A stretch of DNA of 25,388 bases from a virus (IMGVR_UViG_3300010935_000137:1-25388); one strand, 5' to 3'. Counted from the stretch's first letter, positions 7,666-15,899 are shown. Numbers and translations are program-made. Notes: generated by a model from the letters alone, not told the origin.

Positions 7666-7992
7666 ATGAAAGCCGGAAAACTTGACCGTCGTATCACGAT
7701 CGAGCGGGCGGCAAATGTGGTGAATGCTTTTAACGAGCAGGTCGCGACATGGACGGCATTGCAGTCTGTACGGGCGACGGTATACCCGATTTCGGATGGC
7801 GAACGCTGGCGCGCGGGCGAGGTAGGCGCGACGGTCACGCACCGGTTCAGGGTCCGCTGGACGAGCATCCTTGCGGCCGTCACTCCCAAAGATCGCATCA
7901 ATTATAACGGGCAGATTTTCGATATCAGCGGCTGCAAGGAAATCGGCCGTCATGAAGGTATCGAGTTTACAGCCTCGGCGAGGGCAGAATGA
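7666..7992 (+). CDS. Head closure / head-tail adaptor protein (SPP1 gp16-like, Phage_H_T_join)
   Basis: 108 residues, starting at the ATG after GAGGGT. The pattern AGKLDRRITIERA, ATWTALQSVRATVYP and the closing RINYNGQIFDISGCKEIGRH fits the small β-barrel head-tail joining family that closes the connector after packaging. The stop overlaps the next ATG as ATGA. Order and size agree with HK97-like genomes (gp9 position). Confidence 0.9.
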   Translation: MKAGKLDRRITIERAANVVNAFNEQVATWTALQSVRATVYPISDGERWRAGEVGATVTHRFRVRWTSILAAVTPKDRINYNGQIFDISGCKEIGRHEGIEFTASARAE

Positions 7993-8549
7993 GCAAAACA
8001 ACGGTCAAGGTTACCGGCCTGAAAGAGCTGGAGCTATCGCTCGCGCAATTTAGCAAGGCGACTGGAAAAGCCGTCTTGCGCCGGACACTGGTCAAAGCCG
8101 CCGCGCCGATCCGCGCGACGGCAAAAGCCTATGCCCCGTTTCTAGAGGGCGATCTGGAAAAGTCGATCAAGGTCACAACCAAGGCTCCGCGCGGCCATGA
8201 TGCCGGCAAGACCGCGTTTTATGATGTGATGCGCGGCGGTGGTTCAAAAGGCGAGGCCGTTGGCGCCATGCGTTCCGCACGGGCTGCAAATCCAAATGAT
8301 GCCACAGCCGAGGCTTTTGTCGTTGCGAAAGATCGCATCGCCTATGCCGTTGAATTTGGAACGGGTGAGCGGGTTCAAAAATCGACCGGCAAGAGCGTGG
8401 GCAAGATGACGCCGGATCCGTTTATGCGCCCGGCGTTTGATACCAAAGCCCCGGTTGCGGCGGGAATAATCAAGGAAACGCTGCGCGCCGAAATTGCCGC
8501 CACAGCCAGCCGGATCCGCGCCAAAGCCGCCGGTGGGGCAAAAAGGTAA
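7989..8549 (+). CDS. HK97 gp10-like tail completion / neck protein
   Basis: 186 residues, basic. GLKELELSLAQFSKATGKAVLRR (split here at the family's helix), AAAPIRATAKAYAP, DLEKSIKV and the distal AYAVEFGTGERVQKSTGK and PFMRPAFD segments are typical of HK97 gp10 family proteins, which act at the tail end that binds the head. The insertion around residues 75-105 (RGGGSKGEAVGAMRSARAA) is longer than in many relatives. Four-base ATGA overlap with the upstream gene. Confidence 0.9.
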   Translation: MSKTTVKVTGLKELELSLAQFSKATGKAVLRRTLVKAAAPIRATAKAYAPFLEGDLEKSIKVTTKAPRGHDAGKTAFYDVMRGGGSKGEAVGAMRSARAANPNDATAEAFVVAKDRIAYAVEFGTGERVQKSTGKSVGKMTPDPFMRPAFDTKAPVAAGIIKETLRAEIAATASRIRAKAAGGAKR

Positions 8550-8553
8550 GATA

Positions 8554-8952
8554 ATGCAGGAAAATCTGGTCGCCCTATTGCTCGCCGATACTGCAATCGC
8601 GGCGAAGTGCGGGACACGTATCTATTGGCTGGAACGTCCGCAGGGCAGCATAGCGCCGGCAATTGTGCTGAATATTGTCAGCCGGCGAAACCGCTACACC
8701 ATGTCCGGACCGGAAGCCCAGAAGATGACCCGCGTTCAGGCGGATATATTCGGGGCCACTTATGGCGATACCGAAATGACAGCCCGGGCGCTGGTCCAGA
8801 AAATGGACGGGTTTAAGGGCCAACAGGGAACCACAGAATTCGCAGCCGTCTTTCTCGACGGACGGCGTGACCAGCGTGAGGCTGGAACCAATGACGCGGA
8901 GCGGTTGTTCCGCGTCTCGATTGACTTGCTTATCCATCACAGGGAGATTTGA
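8554..8952 (+). CDS. Tail terminator-like protein (DUF3168 family)
   Basis: 132 residues. The ATG at 8554 is preceded by AAAAGGT and follows the previous stop by 4 bases; an in-frame upstream extension would overlap the gp10-like gene by 56 bases and is not needed. LVALLLADTAIAAKCGTRIYWLERPQG, APAIVLNIVS and RVQADIFG are typical of DUF3168 proteins, the gpU-like caps that stop tail tube growth and contact the head connector. Confidence 0.88.
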   Translation: MQENLVALLLADTAIAAKCGTRIYWLERPQGSIAPAIVLNIVSRRNRYTMSGPEAQKMTRVQADIFGATYGDTEMTARALVQKMDGFKGQQGTTEFAAVFLDGRRDQREAGTNDAERLFRVSIDLLIHHREI

Positions 8953-8954
8953 AA

Positions 8955-9365
8955 ATGAGCAACGCTATTCTTGGCTACAACAGCTTTTTTGCTATTGATG
9001 ACGGCCTCGGCACTTTTGACACGATTGCAGAAATCTTCGAGATTTCGCCGCCAAACCAGCAGACATCTGATGTCGATGTGACACATATGGCCTCGCCGAA
9101 TAAAACCCGCGAATTTATTCAGGGTATGGTTGACCCGGGCGAAATGAGCATCGGGATCAACTGGGTGCCAGGCGATGCAACCGATGTGATTTTGCAGGCA
9201 CTGAAAACCTCCGGTGCTGTCCGGTCCATGAAAATCACGTGGCCCAATCTTGTCACGTGGACGTTTTCGGGGTTCATCAAGGGTTTCGAGCCCTCCGCTC
9301 CGATTGACGACAAAATGACCGCAACAATCACGGTGCGGGTCACCGGTAGCATCACAATCGCCTAG
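8955..9365 (+). CDS. Major tail tube protein
   Basis: 136 residues with AGGGAG 8 bases before the ATG at 8955 (a TTG two codons earlier is the alternative). The profile, FAIDDGLGTFDTIAEIFEISPP with DVDVTHMASPNKTREFIQG and a closing FSGFIKGFEPSAPIDDKMTA, is that of the GTA/lambda-like tail tube family, a β-sandwich forming stacked hexamers. It sits between tail terminator and chaperone genes as expected. A 16 bp palindrome covers its stop codon. Confidence 0.92.
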   Translation: MSNAILGYNSFFAIDDGLGTFDTIAEIFEISPPNQQTSDVDVTHMASPNKTREFIQGMVDPGEMSIGINWVPGDATDVILQALKTSGAVRSMKITWPNLVTWTFSGFIKGFEPSAPIDDKMTATITVRVTGSITIA

Positions 9366-9371
9366 GCGATT
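9356..9371. repeat. 16 bp perfect palindrome over the tail tube stop codon
   Basis: AATCGCCTAGGCGATT is its own reverse complement. It contains the TAG stop and lies 25 bases before the chaperone start. No U-run follows, so termination is unlikely; RNA stability or protein binding are possibilities. Confidence 0.8.
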
Positions 9372-9396
9372 CCTGAACCTTCTTGGGGAAATCTGA

Positions 9397-9771
9397 ATGG
9401 CTAATGCGAAAAAAGGCGAAGTCGGGGTCAAGTTTGGCGGCAAAACCGTCAATCTTGTGCTCGACTTCAATGCGATCTGCGCGCTCGAGGAGGTCTGTGA
9501 CACCGATATTGTCACGATCGCCGAAGGCCTCGATGAGGCGGGGAAAACCGGCAAGATGCATTTTAAAACGATGCGTGCGGTTTTGTGGGCGGCAATGCAG
9601 AAGGCAATGCCGGATGCCGATATTCTGCAAGCCGGGGAACTAGCGCAGGAGCTGGGATCCGGCTTCGGTACCGTCGTTGGCGAGCTGTTCACGCGCAGCG
9701 GCATGTTCGGTGGTGATGAAAAAGGCGCGCCTGCGGGAAACGTCAAAAGCAGCAAGGCCCCGACTGGCTGA
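9397..9771 (+). CDS. Tail assembly chaperone, short form (GTA TAC-like, gpG analogue)
   Basis: 124 residues. FGGKTVNLVLDFNAICALEE, with MHFKTMRAVLWAAMQ later, matches the GTA-type tail assembly chaperone family, cytoplasmic proteins that coat the tape measure during tail polymerisation. GGGGAAA precedes the ATG. The end of the gene carries a slippery heptamer, so this is the product of normal decoding; it ends with a Lys/Ser/Gly tail and TGA at 9769-9771. Confidence 0.9.
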   Translation: MANAKKGEVGVKFGGKTVNLVLDFNAICALEEVCDTDIVTIAEGLDEAGKTGKMHFKTMRAVLWAAMQKAMPDADILQAGELAQELGSGFGTVVGELFTRSGMFGGDEKGAPAGNVKSSKAPTG

Positions 9772-10055
9772 AGCTGCTTGAAAACTACTGTGCTGCCGGA
9801 TTTCCGCCTTCGGGATTTTGGCAACTCACGTTTCATGAATACCGGGCGCATATGGACGGGGCCCGCGCCCGGATCGAAAACGAGCGTGATCATCAACGCT
9901 GGCTGGCATGGCATATCGCGGCGCTGCCGTTGACCAAGAAGTTCCCCACACTTGACAAGTTTATCGGCCGGAAACCCCGCCGGCAAACACCCGAAGAAAT
10001 GATGCAGATCGCACATATGTGGAATGCGGCAGTGAAAGCGGAGAGTGGCAAATGA
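9397..10055 (+). CDS. Tail assembly chaperone, long -1 frameshift form (gpGT analogue)
   Basis: Reading 9397-9741 in the first frame and then from 9741 in the -1 frame gives a 219-residue fusion: 115 residues of the short form plus 104 residues ending at TGA 10053-10055. The -1 frame opens after TGA at 9717-9719 and encodes DWLKLLENYCAAGFPPSGFW, then QLTFHEYRAH and a basic, Trp-containing helical C-terminal part. This resembles the separate second chaperone (gp10.1-like, W..L then FW.LT) of gene transfer agents. No ATG with a ribosome binding site exists near its beginning, which argues for frameshifting over independent translation. A shorter independent start at the ATG at 9852 lacks a good ribosome site. 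Confidence 0.85.
9735..9779 (+). promoter_or_regulatory. Programmed -1 ribosomal frameshift signal
   Basis: G GGA AAC (9735-9741) is in the correct phase of the first frame (codons GGA 9736-9738, AAC 9739-9741), so tandem slippage gives GGG and AAA. Five bases later AAGCAGC (9747-9753) pairs perfectly with GCTGCTT (9773-9779); GCC/GGC (9757-9759, 9766-9768) can pair inside the loop. Heptamer, phase, spacer and stem match lambda-type tail chaperone frameshift sites. Confidence 0.88.
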
Positions 10056-12601
10056 GTTCAGTAATCGGCACCCTGCGCGTCAATCTGGGGCTCGACGCGG
10101 TCGAGTTCCAGAATGGCCTGCGAAAATCCAATGCTGGCCTGTCGAAGTTTGCAAAAAGCGCCGGAATCGCCATGGCTGCCGTTGCCGCCGCGGCCGTCAC
10201 CGGTCTGGCGGTTTTGACCAAGGAAAGCCTTGGGGTGATCGACGAGCAGACCAAGCTGGCGAAGTCACTGCTGACCACCACAAAATCGGTGCAGGTTATG
10301 GCGCGGGCGGGCGAGCTGGCCGGTGTTTCGATGTCGGGGATCGAGCAGGCCTCCAAGGATCTGCAGCGGCGTTTGAGCGAGGCATCGCTTGGGGGCGGAC
10401 CGGCTGTCGCAATGTTGAAAATGCTCGGCCTATCGGCTGAAGAATTGATTGCGCTGCCACTCGACAAGCGGATCGCAACGATCAACAAGGCGATTACCGA
10501 TCTGGTACCGGCAGCCGGTCGTGCCGCCGTAGCGGCAAAGCTGTTCGGAGAAGAGGGTTCGATCGCAATAAGCCGTATCGATCCGAAAACCATCGCGCAG
10601 GCAACCAGCGAGGTTGACGCCTTCGGTGTTGCGGTTTCCGAGGTTGACGCTGCCGCCATCGAGCGTGCCAATGATGCCATGTCGGCGATCGGACTGGCAG
10701 CCAAGGGTTTTGGCAACCAGCTGGCCGCATTTCTGGCGCCGGTACTGGAGAGTGTTGCCAGACTGATTACCGGTTTGGCGATCGGGTTGGGGAACCTGCG
10801 TAAATCTATCAGCGGATTTTTCGGCCCGCAATCCGATTTGCAGGTTGCCACCGACAATCTGGTTCTGGCCATGGGTGATGAAATCACCCAGTCGGGGCTG
10901 CTGTCGACGGCGCTTGGCACCAATACAACAATGTCGGTGGACGCCGCCAAAAAGAAGCTGGCGGAAGCAATCGCACGCAATGAAAACGTCAAGGCAATTA
11001 TTGCCGAACGCCGGGCGCTGGCACTGAATTCCGATGATTATGCGTCCATGACAAAACAGATTGGTGATCTTGGCAGTCAGCTGAATGCACAGGGATTTCC
11101 GGCAATTGATGCGGCTGTATCAAGCCGCGCTTCGGCCTTCGAGCAAACACAGCAAGCCCTTGCCGATTTGTTGGTGGCGCGTGACAATCTACTAAAACTG
11201 CCGAAAGAGTTGCAGTCGCAGCTTAGTCAGACCGACGAGAACATTGTTAAGCTGCAAGCCGCTATTGCGGCCGAATCTGGTGGAATGGTTACCCTTGGTG
11301 ACTCGATGGTCGCACCTATTGCCTTGAGCGACAGACTAAGCACCGCAACGGCAGGTTCGACAGCGGCGATGACGGAAGCCGAGACAGCGGCACAGGACTA
11401 TGCCGATGCGATGAAAGGGTCCGTCACCGGCGCGATCGAGGATGTTGGCCGCGCGTTTGGTGATCTTGTTTCGCGGGGGTTCAAGGATTTCAAAGGATTT
11501 GTTTCGAGTGTTGTCGGATCGTTTGCGCGCATGCTCGGCGATCTCGCCTCGATGGCGCTGAAAAACAAGATTATGGTATCGCTGGGTCCCGGCGGGTCGG
11601 TCACCGGCAGTGTGGCAAGCGCCGCCACGAGCAGCGGGGCTGGCGCCGGACTGCTCGGCGGGCTGGTAGGATCTTTCGGAACGGCCGCAACCGGAACATC
11701 AGCTGCTGTTGCGGGAACCGGTATCCTCGGCGGGCTGGGCGGTGTTGGGGCCGGTATTTCCGGCGGCTTTGCGGCGGGGGGTATTGGCGGGGCAATATCC
11801 GGCGGGGTTGGCGCAATTGGATCCGGTATTTCTGCGGGGCTGGCAACCGGCGGCATTGCAGGTATCGGTGCAGCGATCGGGGCGGCCCTGCCGATCATCG
11901 GGATCGGCTTGGCACTGTTTTCGCTGTTCAGTAGCAAACCGCCAATTTCAAAAGCGGATTTTGCGAAGATCCAGCAAGGTCTTCAGCTGACGGGTGTGGG
12001 GCTACTGGATACCGGCCGGGTGGGTAAGAAAGCCGCCGCCGAGCTGAAAAAAGCTGCTGGCGGCATCGAGGAATTTGGCAAACAGACCCAGTTCTATTTC
12101 GAGAATTTTTTCACCGATTCCGAAAAACGCGCCAAAGCCATGGAATCGCTATCCTCGACCTTTTCCAAGCTTCACATCCAGATGCCTAATACAGCCAAAC
12201 AGTTCCGCGATATTGTCGAGGGGCTGGATCTGACAACCAAGGCTGGCCGCAGCACCTATTCGGAGTTGCTGAAGGTTGCCCCGGTATTCACCAGTGTGTT
12301 CGGGGCGATCACCGATGCCGGCAAGTCGCTGGCGACAGCCTTTGGCGAGGATATTTTTAAAACCCGCGAACAGATGAATCTGGCGATGGCGGCGCTTAAT
12401 CGCGGGGCCACGATCAGCACATTGCCGACCGGTAGCGGGGTTATCAATCTGGGCGAGATCATTGCGGTCACCGAAAAAGCAAATGCGCTGCAAGGCCAGA
12501 CGGCCAGTGCGACAATGGCGTCGGTATACAAACTTTCACAGCTGCTTTCGATGTTCCAAAAATGGGATGGCGACGGAATGCCGGAGGTTCGCGCTCCATG
12601 A
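10052..12601 (+). CDS. Tail tape measure protein
   Basis: 849 residues, the longest protein here. The start at 10052 overlaps the chaperone stop as ATGA; the N terminus SVIGTLRVNLGLDAVEFQNGL is typical of tape measure proteins of this group. A hydrophobic stretch follows at about residues 38-56 (AMAAVAAAAVTGLAVL), then long Ala/Leu/Lys-rich helices. Residues about 513-629 form a Gly/Ala-rich, strongly hydrophobic region with repeated GG-I-GG motifs ending in an IIGIGLALFSLFSS segment, likely membrane-active during DNA ejection. By the usual 1.5 Å per residue the tail would be about 125 nm. The C-terminal third is α-helical and charged. Confidence 0.93.
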   Translation: MSSVIGTLRVNLGLDAVEFQNGLRKSNAGLSKFAKSAGIAMAAVAAAAVTGLAVLTKESLGVIDEQTKLAKSLLTTTKSVQVMARAGELAGVSMSGIEQASKDLQRRLSEASLGGGPAVAMLKMLGLSAEELIALPLDKRIATINKAITDLVPAAGRAAVAAKLFGEEGSIAISRIDPKTIAQATSEVDAFGVAVSEVDAAAIERANDAMSAIGLAAKGFGNQLAAFLAPVLESVARLITGLAIGLGNLRKSISGFFGPQSDLQVATDNLVLAMGDEITQSGLLSTALGTNTTMSVDAAKKKLAEAIARNENVKAIIAERRALALNSDDYASMTKQIGDLGSQLNAQGFPAIDAAVSSRASAFEQTQQALADLLVARDNLLKLPKELQSQLSQTDENIVKLQAAIAAESGGMVTLGDSMVAPIALSDRLSTATAGSTAAMTEAETAAQDYADAMKGSVTGAIEDVGRAFGDLVSRGFKDFKGFVSSVVGSFARMLGDLASMALKNKIMVSLGPGGSVTGSVASAATSSGAGAGLLGGLVGSFGTAATGTSAAVAGTGILGGLGGVGAGISGGFAAGGIGGAISGGVGAIGSGISAGLATGGIAGIGAAIGAALPIIGIGLALFSLFSSKPPISKADFAKIQQGLQLTGVGLLDTGRVGKKAAAELKKAAGGIEEFGKQTQFYFENFFTDSEKRAKAMESLSSTFSKLHIQMPNTAKQFRDIVEGLDLTTKAGRSTYSELLKVAPVFTSVFGAITDAGKSLATAFGEDIFKTREQMNLAMAALNRGATISTLPTGSGVINLGEIIAVTEKANALQGQTASATMASVYKLSQLLSMFQKWDGDGMPEVRAP

Positions 12602-13488
12602 AAATGATTGCCCCTATCACCATCACCGATGCGACACTTGTGTCCAGTTCGGTTCTGGAAGCCGACGCCCCGGTGTGGGATATCGCCACCGCCTATGTTG
12701 CCAATGATCCGGTGATTTCACTGGTGACCCATAGCCAGTATATTTGTGCGACGGGAAACACCGGGATAGACCCCGATAACGATTCCGGCACCAACTGGAC
12801 GCGGATTGGCGCAACAAACCGCTGGAAGGCTTTCGACCAGTTGATTTCGGACCCCGTTACCAATGCCGCGGCGATCAGCTATACCATCCAGCCGGCGGCC
12901 GCGATTTCCGGGATAGCATTTTTCGGTCTGGCGGCGGATTTTATTACCGTTACCGTCACGCTCGGCGCACAAAGCTATGTATTCCAAAAAAACCTGATCA
13001 ACGTCGACGAGATAGATGGGTGGTACGGCTGGCTGTTTTCCGGCGTTGTGCGCGAGGTCGAGGCGCTTTTTCTGGATCTGCCCTATCTAGGGGCCGGAAC
13101 CGAATATCTGATTGAGGTGACCGGACCCGGCACAGTCGCAATTGGCCAGATTATTCTGGGGAGCGCATCAAATTTTGGGGTCACCCACTGGGGGGCGGAG
13201 ATCGGCATTCTGGATTTCAGTCGCAAGGATCTTGATGTTTATGGCAACGCCATCATCGTCAAACGGCGCAATGCGCGACTTGCCACTTTTCCGATCGGGG
13301 TCGATGCGCGCAAAGCCCGCCAGATCCAGCGTATTCTGGAAGCCTACCGTGCAACGCCAGCCGTCTGGATCGGAGACGACCGTCTGGAATACGGGCTGAT
13401 GATTTATGGATTTTACAGCAGCTACAGCCACGTGTTGGATCAGGAAAACTGGTCGCATGTGCTCATTGAAGTAAGGGGACTTGTCTAA
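12598..13488 (+). CDS. Tail tip / distal tail protein with carbohydrate-binding-like segment
   Basis: 296 residues. GGAGG lies 11 bases before the ATG, which overlaps the tape measure stop (ATGA). Residues about 26-68 (VWDIATAYVANDPVI, YICATGNTG and TNWTRIG) have the spacing of a chitin-binding family V/XII-like (CBM5/12) fold with conserved aromatics. The C-terminal part (about 200-296: VKRRNARLATFPIG, IQRILEAYRATPAVWIGDD) is conserved in alphaproteobacterial phage tails. Position after the tape measure suggests a baseplate or tail-tip protein that may bind a surface glycan. Exact role unknown. Confidence 0.75.
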   Translation: MKMIAPITITDATLVSSSVLEADAPVWDIATAYVANDPVISLVTHSQYICATGNTGIDPDNDSGTNWTRIGATNRWKAFDQLISDPVTNAAAISYTIQPAAAISGIAFFGLAADFITVTVTLGAQSYVFQKNLINVDEIDGWYGWLFSGVVREVEALFLDLPYLGAGTEYLIEVTGPGTVAIGQIILGSASNFGVTHWGAEIGILDFSRKDLDVYGNAIIVKRRNARLATFPIGVDARKARQIQRILEAYRATPAVWIGDDRLEYGLMIYGFYSSYSHVLDQENWSHVLIEVRGLV

Positions 13489-14336
13489 TGGCCGCACCTG
13501 TTATCACACCTTTGCCAACCGCGCCGGACCGCGCGACGGGCGGAACACAGTTTGACATCGACGCGACGGCATGGGCTGCCGCGCTACCTACATGGACAAC
13601 GCAGGTGGGGTCGGTTGGCGATTTCTGCGAAGTCAAAGCAGGCGAAGCTCTCGCTGCCGCGCTCGGTGGATCGTTGCCGCCGCTGACCGGCCATTCGCTG
13701 CAATATATCCGCGTGAATGCCGGAGAGACTGCGGCGGAATTTATGACGCTTCCGGCTGCCAGCGAAATCGTTCCCGGTATTATCGAAAAAGCCACACTGG
13801 CCGAGGCATTGGCGGGCGCGGCGGATAAATACCCAGATGCGGCGAATGTATTAGCAATGATTGCGCCACAAATAGCCCTGCGCGGCGCGCCTGATGGAAT
13901 GTTCCACTATCAGACTTTCGGGGTAGGTGCTGTCGCCGCGTGGCCTTCAGCTTTGGCCAACCTGACATTCAACGCAACAAGCATCAATAATCTCGGGATC
14001 GTGCTAAGCGCAAACCAGTTTACCAACCTTGCCGCCGGAACCTACTTTGCTGAATGGGAGGCGACCTGTGACCGTACCGGCAAATCCTCAAAGGCAATGG
14101 CAAGCACGAGCCTGTATGATGTGACGGGAGCGGCTGCTCTGGGGGCTTCGGCCTCCGCATATTGCGGGCCGTATTCCGCTATAATGTTAAAAGGCTCTGC
14201 ATATTTCACTATTGGCGTGACCTCGACGGTCACCCTGCGCGGATATTCGGATTATACAAACTGCGATCAGGGGTCGGGCGTTAGCGACGGGCAAACGCAT
14301 AACAACACCACGATTAAATTCTGGAAGGTGGCATAA
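13488..14336 (+). CDS. Tail fibre / receptor-binding protein (probable)
   Basis: 282 residues. The N-terminal VITPLPTAPDRATGGTQFD is a motif of tail fibre proteins in which a short attachment segment precedes a variable region. Residues about 95-140 (KYPDAANVLAMIAPQ) look like a linker helix. The C-terminal 145 residues are rich in Thr, Ser, Gly and aromatics in alternating β-strand pattern (YFAEWEATCDR, TVTLRGYSDY and closing TTIKFWKVA), resembling C1q/TNF-like or phage-tip β-sandwich heads. It would contact the host receptor. TAATG overlap with the upstream gene. Confidence 0.72.
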   Translation: MAAPVITPLPTAPDRATGGTQFDIDATAWAAALPTWTTQVGSVGDFCEVKAGEALAAALGGSLPPLTGHSLQYIRVNAGETAAEFMTLPAASEIVPGIIEKATLAEALAGAADKYPDAANVLAMIAPQIALRGAPDGMFHYQTFGVGAVAAWPSALANLTFNATSINNLGIVLSANQFTNLAAGTYFAEWEATCDRTGKSSKAMASTSLYDVTGAAALGASASAYCGPYSAIMLKGSAYFTIGVTSTVTLRGYSDYTNCDQGSGVSDGQTHNNTTIKFWKVA

Positions 14337-14806
14337 TGGGTATCTGCAAAATCGAGAATGGTGCAGTCGTTCAGACTTGGGATGATGTGAAAAACCTCAA
14401 GGAAATGCGCGAGAAATACCCGAATGAAACCGGAACCATTATCGAGGGTGACTTCACCCCCGGTATGATTGACAACGGGGCTGGCGGGTTTGTTGCACCA
14501 CCGGTCGCTCCCGCCCCGACCAATCCGTTCGAGATAGCTTTGAACAAAAAACAGTTCGTGTTTTTCCGCAACCGGGTTGGTGCAAAGGCATTGCTGGACA
14601 AGATCGTCAAGTCAAACAACGCCAAATTTGATGAAGCCGAGGGAATGTTGGCCGGTGATGAATTCGACCTTCAGGGCGTGATCGACATGGTAACCGCGCT
14701 TGAACCGCTCGCCCAGAAGCTGGACCCGACATTCACGGCGACGGCGTTCGCGGCCGCCGCCCCAACCGTCTGGATGGATGCCTTTAATAACCTGAGATTG
14801 AAATGA
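14336..14806 (+). CDS. Fibre-associated protein of unknown function
   Basis: 156 residues. The N terminus (MGICKIENGAVVQTWDDVKN) and the Pro/Ala linker around residues 54-62 resemble tail-fibre accessory or assembly proteins. The C-terminal half is helical and acidic (AEGMLAGDEFDLQGVIDMVTA). It starts at the TAATG overlap with the fibre gene and lies just before the lysis genes. A chaperone or tip role is inferred from position only. Confidence 0.65.
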   Translation: MGICKIENGAVVQTWDDVKNLKEMREKYPNETGTIIEGDFTPGMIDNGAGGFVAPPVAPAPTNPFEIALNKKQFVFFRNRVGAKALLDKIVKSNNAKFDEAEGMLAGDEFDLQGVIDMVTALEPLAQKLDPTFTATAFAAAAPTVWMDAFNNLRLK

Positions 14807-14813
14807 GAGCGGC

Positions 14814-15182
14814 ATGGGACAAAACAACACACTGATCGAATGGCTGCTTTCCGATGCTGGCAAGGCTGCGCTGGCGGGCGCGGCCGGCGGAATCGTGCGC
14901 TGGCTGACACTGCGCGGCAAGTTCTGGCCGGACGGGGTCATCAATCTGGCGGTTGGGTGCTTATGCGCTGTCTACATCGGCCCGCTGGCCGAGCCGTTGC
15001 TGGAACCCATTGTAGGCAAGATTGCGATCGATGGCAGTGCGGACGGGCTGGGATCATTTCTGATCGGGCTGGGCGGGATTTCGATTTCCGGCTTTGTCCT
15101 CGATGTCATCAACATGCGCCGAAGTCAGGTTGTAGTGTCGGATGATGAGCAGGTCGCGGAGGCGGATGATGAGCAAACTTAG
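14814..15182 (+). CDS. Small membrane protein, holin-like
   Basis: 122 residues with hydrophobic stretches near residues 17-32, 42-63 and 79-99 (GSFLIGLGGISISGFVLDVI) and an acidic C-terminal tail rich in Asp and Glu (about 110-122). GAGAGCGG precedes the ATG. It is the first gene of the lysis cluster, ahead of the lysozyme, so a holin or holin-like pore is likely; I recognise the protein type from other alphaproteobacterial phages but not a named family. The next gene starts inside its last codons (ATG at 15169). Confidence 0.68.
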   Translation: MGQNNTLIEWLLSDAGKAALAGAAGGIVRWLTLRGKFWPDGVINLAVGCLCAVYIGPLAEPLLEPIVGKIAIDGSADGLGSFLIGLGGISISGFVLDVINMRRSQVVVSDDEQVAEADDEQT

Positions 15183-15291
15183 CATTCAGATAAAATCTAT
15201 CGCCCTCCGCGAATTGCGCCTGTGGGTGATGGTAATTGTTCTGGTGGTCCTATGGGTCGCCAGCGGAATACTATTCGGAGGCACGCCATGA
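15169..15291 (+). CDS. 40-residue single-span membrane peptide in the lysis cassette
   Basis: ATG at 15169 (an out-of-frame ATG lies 3 bases before, inside the holin-like gene) to TGA at 15289-15291. A charged N terminus (MSKLSIQIKSIALREL) is followed by one strong transmembrane stretch (LWVMVIVLVVLWVASGILF, about residues 18-36). It overlaps the holin-like gene by 14 bases and the lysozyme start by 4 (ATGA). GGAGG at 15159-15163 gives a ribosome site. Candidate holin partner, antiholin or release peptide; no family recognised. Confidence 0.7.
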   Translation: MSKLSIQIKSIALRELRLWVMVIVLVVLWVASGILFGGTP

Positions 15292-15899
15292 AATCTGTCG
15301 ACCAGCTGGCCCGCGAGATTGTCCTGCGCGAAGGTGGCTATGTGAATGACCCGGCCGATCCTGGCGGCCCGACGAATTACGGGGTGACGCTGGGCACGAT
15401 GCGCGGGCTTGGCCTCGACCTCGATCACGATGGCGACATCGATGCGGCCGACGTGCGCCGCCTGACGGTCGAACAGGCTGTCCACATATTCAAGGCCCAT
15501 TATTTCGCGCGCCCGCGGATCGACCTGTTGCCGCCCGCCCTGCAGCCAAGCGTGTTCGATATGTATGTCAACGCCGGCGGCAATGCGGTCAAGATCCTGC
15601 AGCGTGTTCTGGTGCAATTTGGCGAGCAGGTCACAGCCGACGGGGCGCTTGGCCCGAAAACAGCGGCGGCGGTCCAGCGGATTTATGACAAGGCCGGCTC
15701 CTATCTGGTCGACGCCTACGGGATCGCGCGGCGCAATTACTATTACAGTCTGGCAGATCGCCGCCCCGCCTCGCGCAAATATGCGCGCCGCCTCGATGGC
15801 GGCAAGGGCGGCTGGATCACGCGGGCCGAGGAATTTATCAGCCCGCAATATGATCTGACCGAGACCCAACATCGCGAAAGGGTTGCAGCATGGGGATAA
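15288..15899 (+). CDS. Endolysin, GH108 lysozyme with C-terminal peptidoglycan-binding domain
   Basis: 203 residues. The GH108 catalytic core is plain: IVLREGGYVNDPADPGGPTN with Glu15 as the catalytic acid, then YGVTLGT, and the conserved FDMYVNAGG around residue 85-95. The C-terminal part (about 100-190; GALGPKTAAAVQ, ARRNYYYSLADR) matches PG_binding_3. It cleaves peptidoglycan glycan strands at lysis. GGAGG precedes the ATG by 7 bases. No signal peptide is visible, so it depends on a holin. Confidence 0.95.
   Translation: MKSVDQLAREIVLREGGYVNDPADPGGPTNYGVTLGTMRGLGLDLDHDGDIDAADVRRLTVEQAVHIFKAHYFARPRIDLLPPALQPSVFDMYVNAGGNAVKILQRVLVQFGEQVTADGALGPKTAAAVQRIYDKAGSYLVDAYGIARRNYYYSLADRRPASRKYARRLDGGKGGWITRAEEFISPQYDLTETQHRERVAAWG

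Noticed and set aside
9719-9726. A-run (AAAAA at 9719-9723) as the slippery site
   Set aside because: The heptamer phase is wrong for tandem slippage, and the GGGAAAC at 9735 fits fully with a stem 5 bases downstream.
9852-10055. Separate gene starting at the ATG at 9852
   Set aside because: No ribosome site, and the frame encodes conserved chaperone sequence upstream of it, so frameshift fusion explains it better.
11398-11937. Long antisense frame opposite the tape measure
   Set aside because: Pro/Ala/Ser-rich low-complexity mirror of the Gly/Ala-rich region; no ribosome site or recognisable domain.
15222-15287. Longer start for the GH108 lysozyme
   Set aside because: Upstream residues are low complexity and belong to the 40-residue peptide region; GGAGG and the ATGA overlap support 15288.
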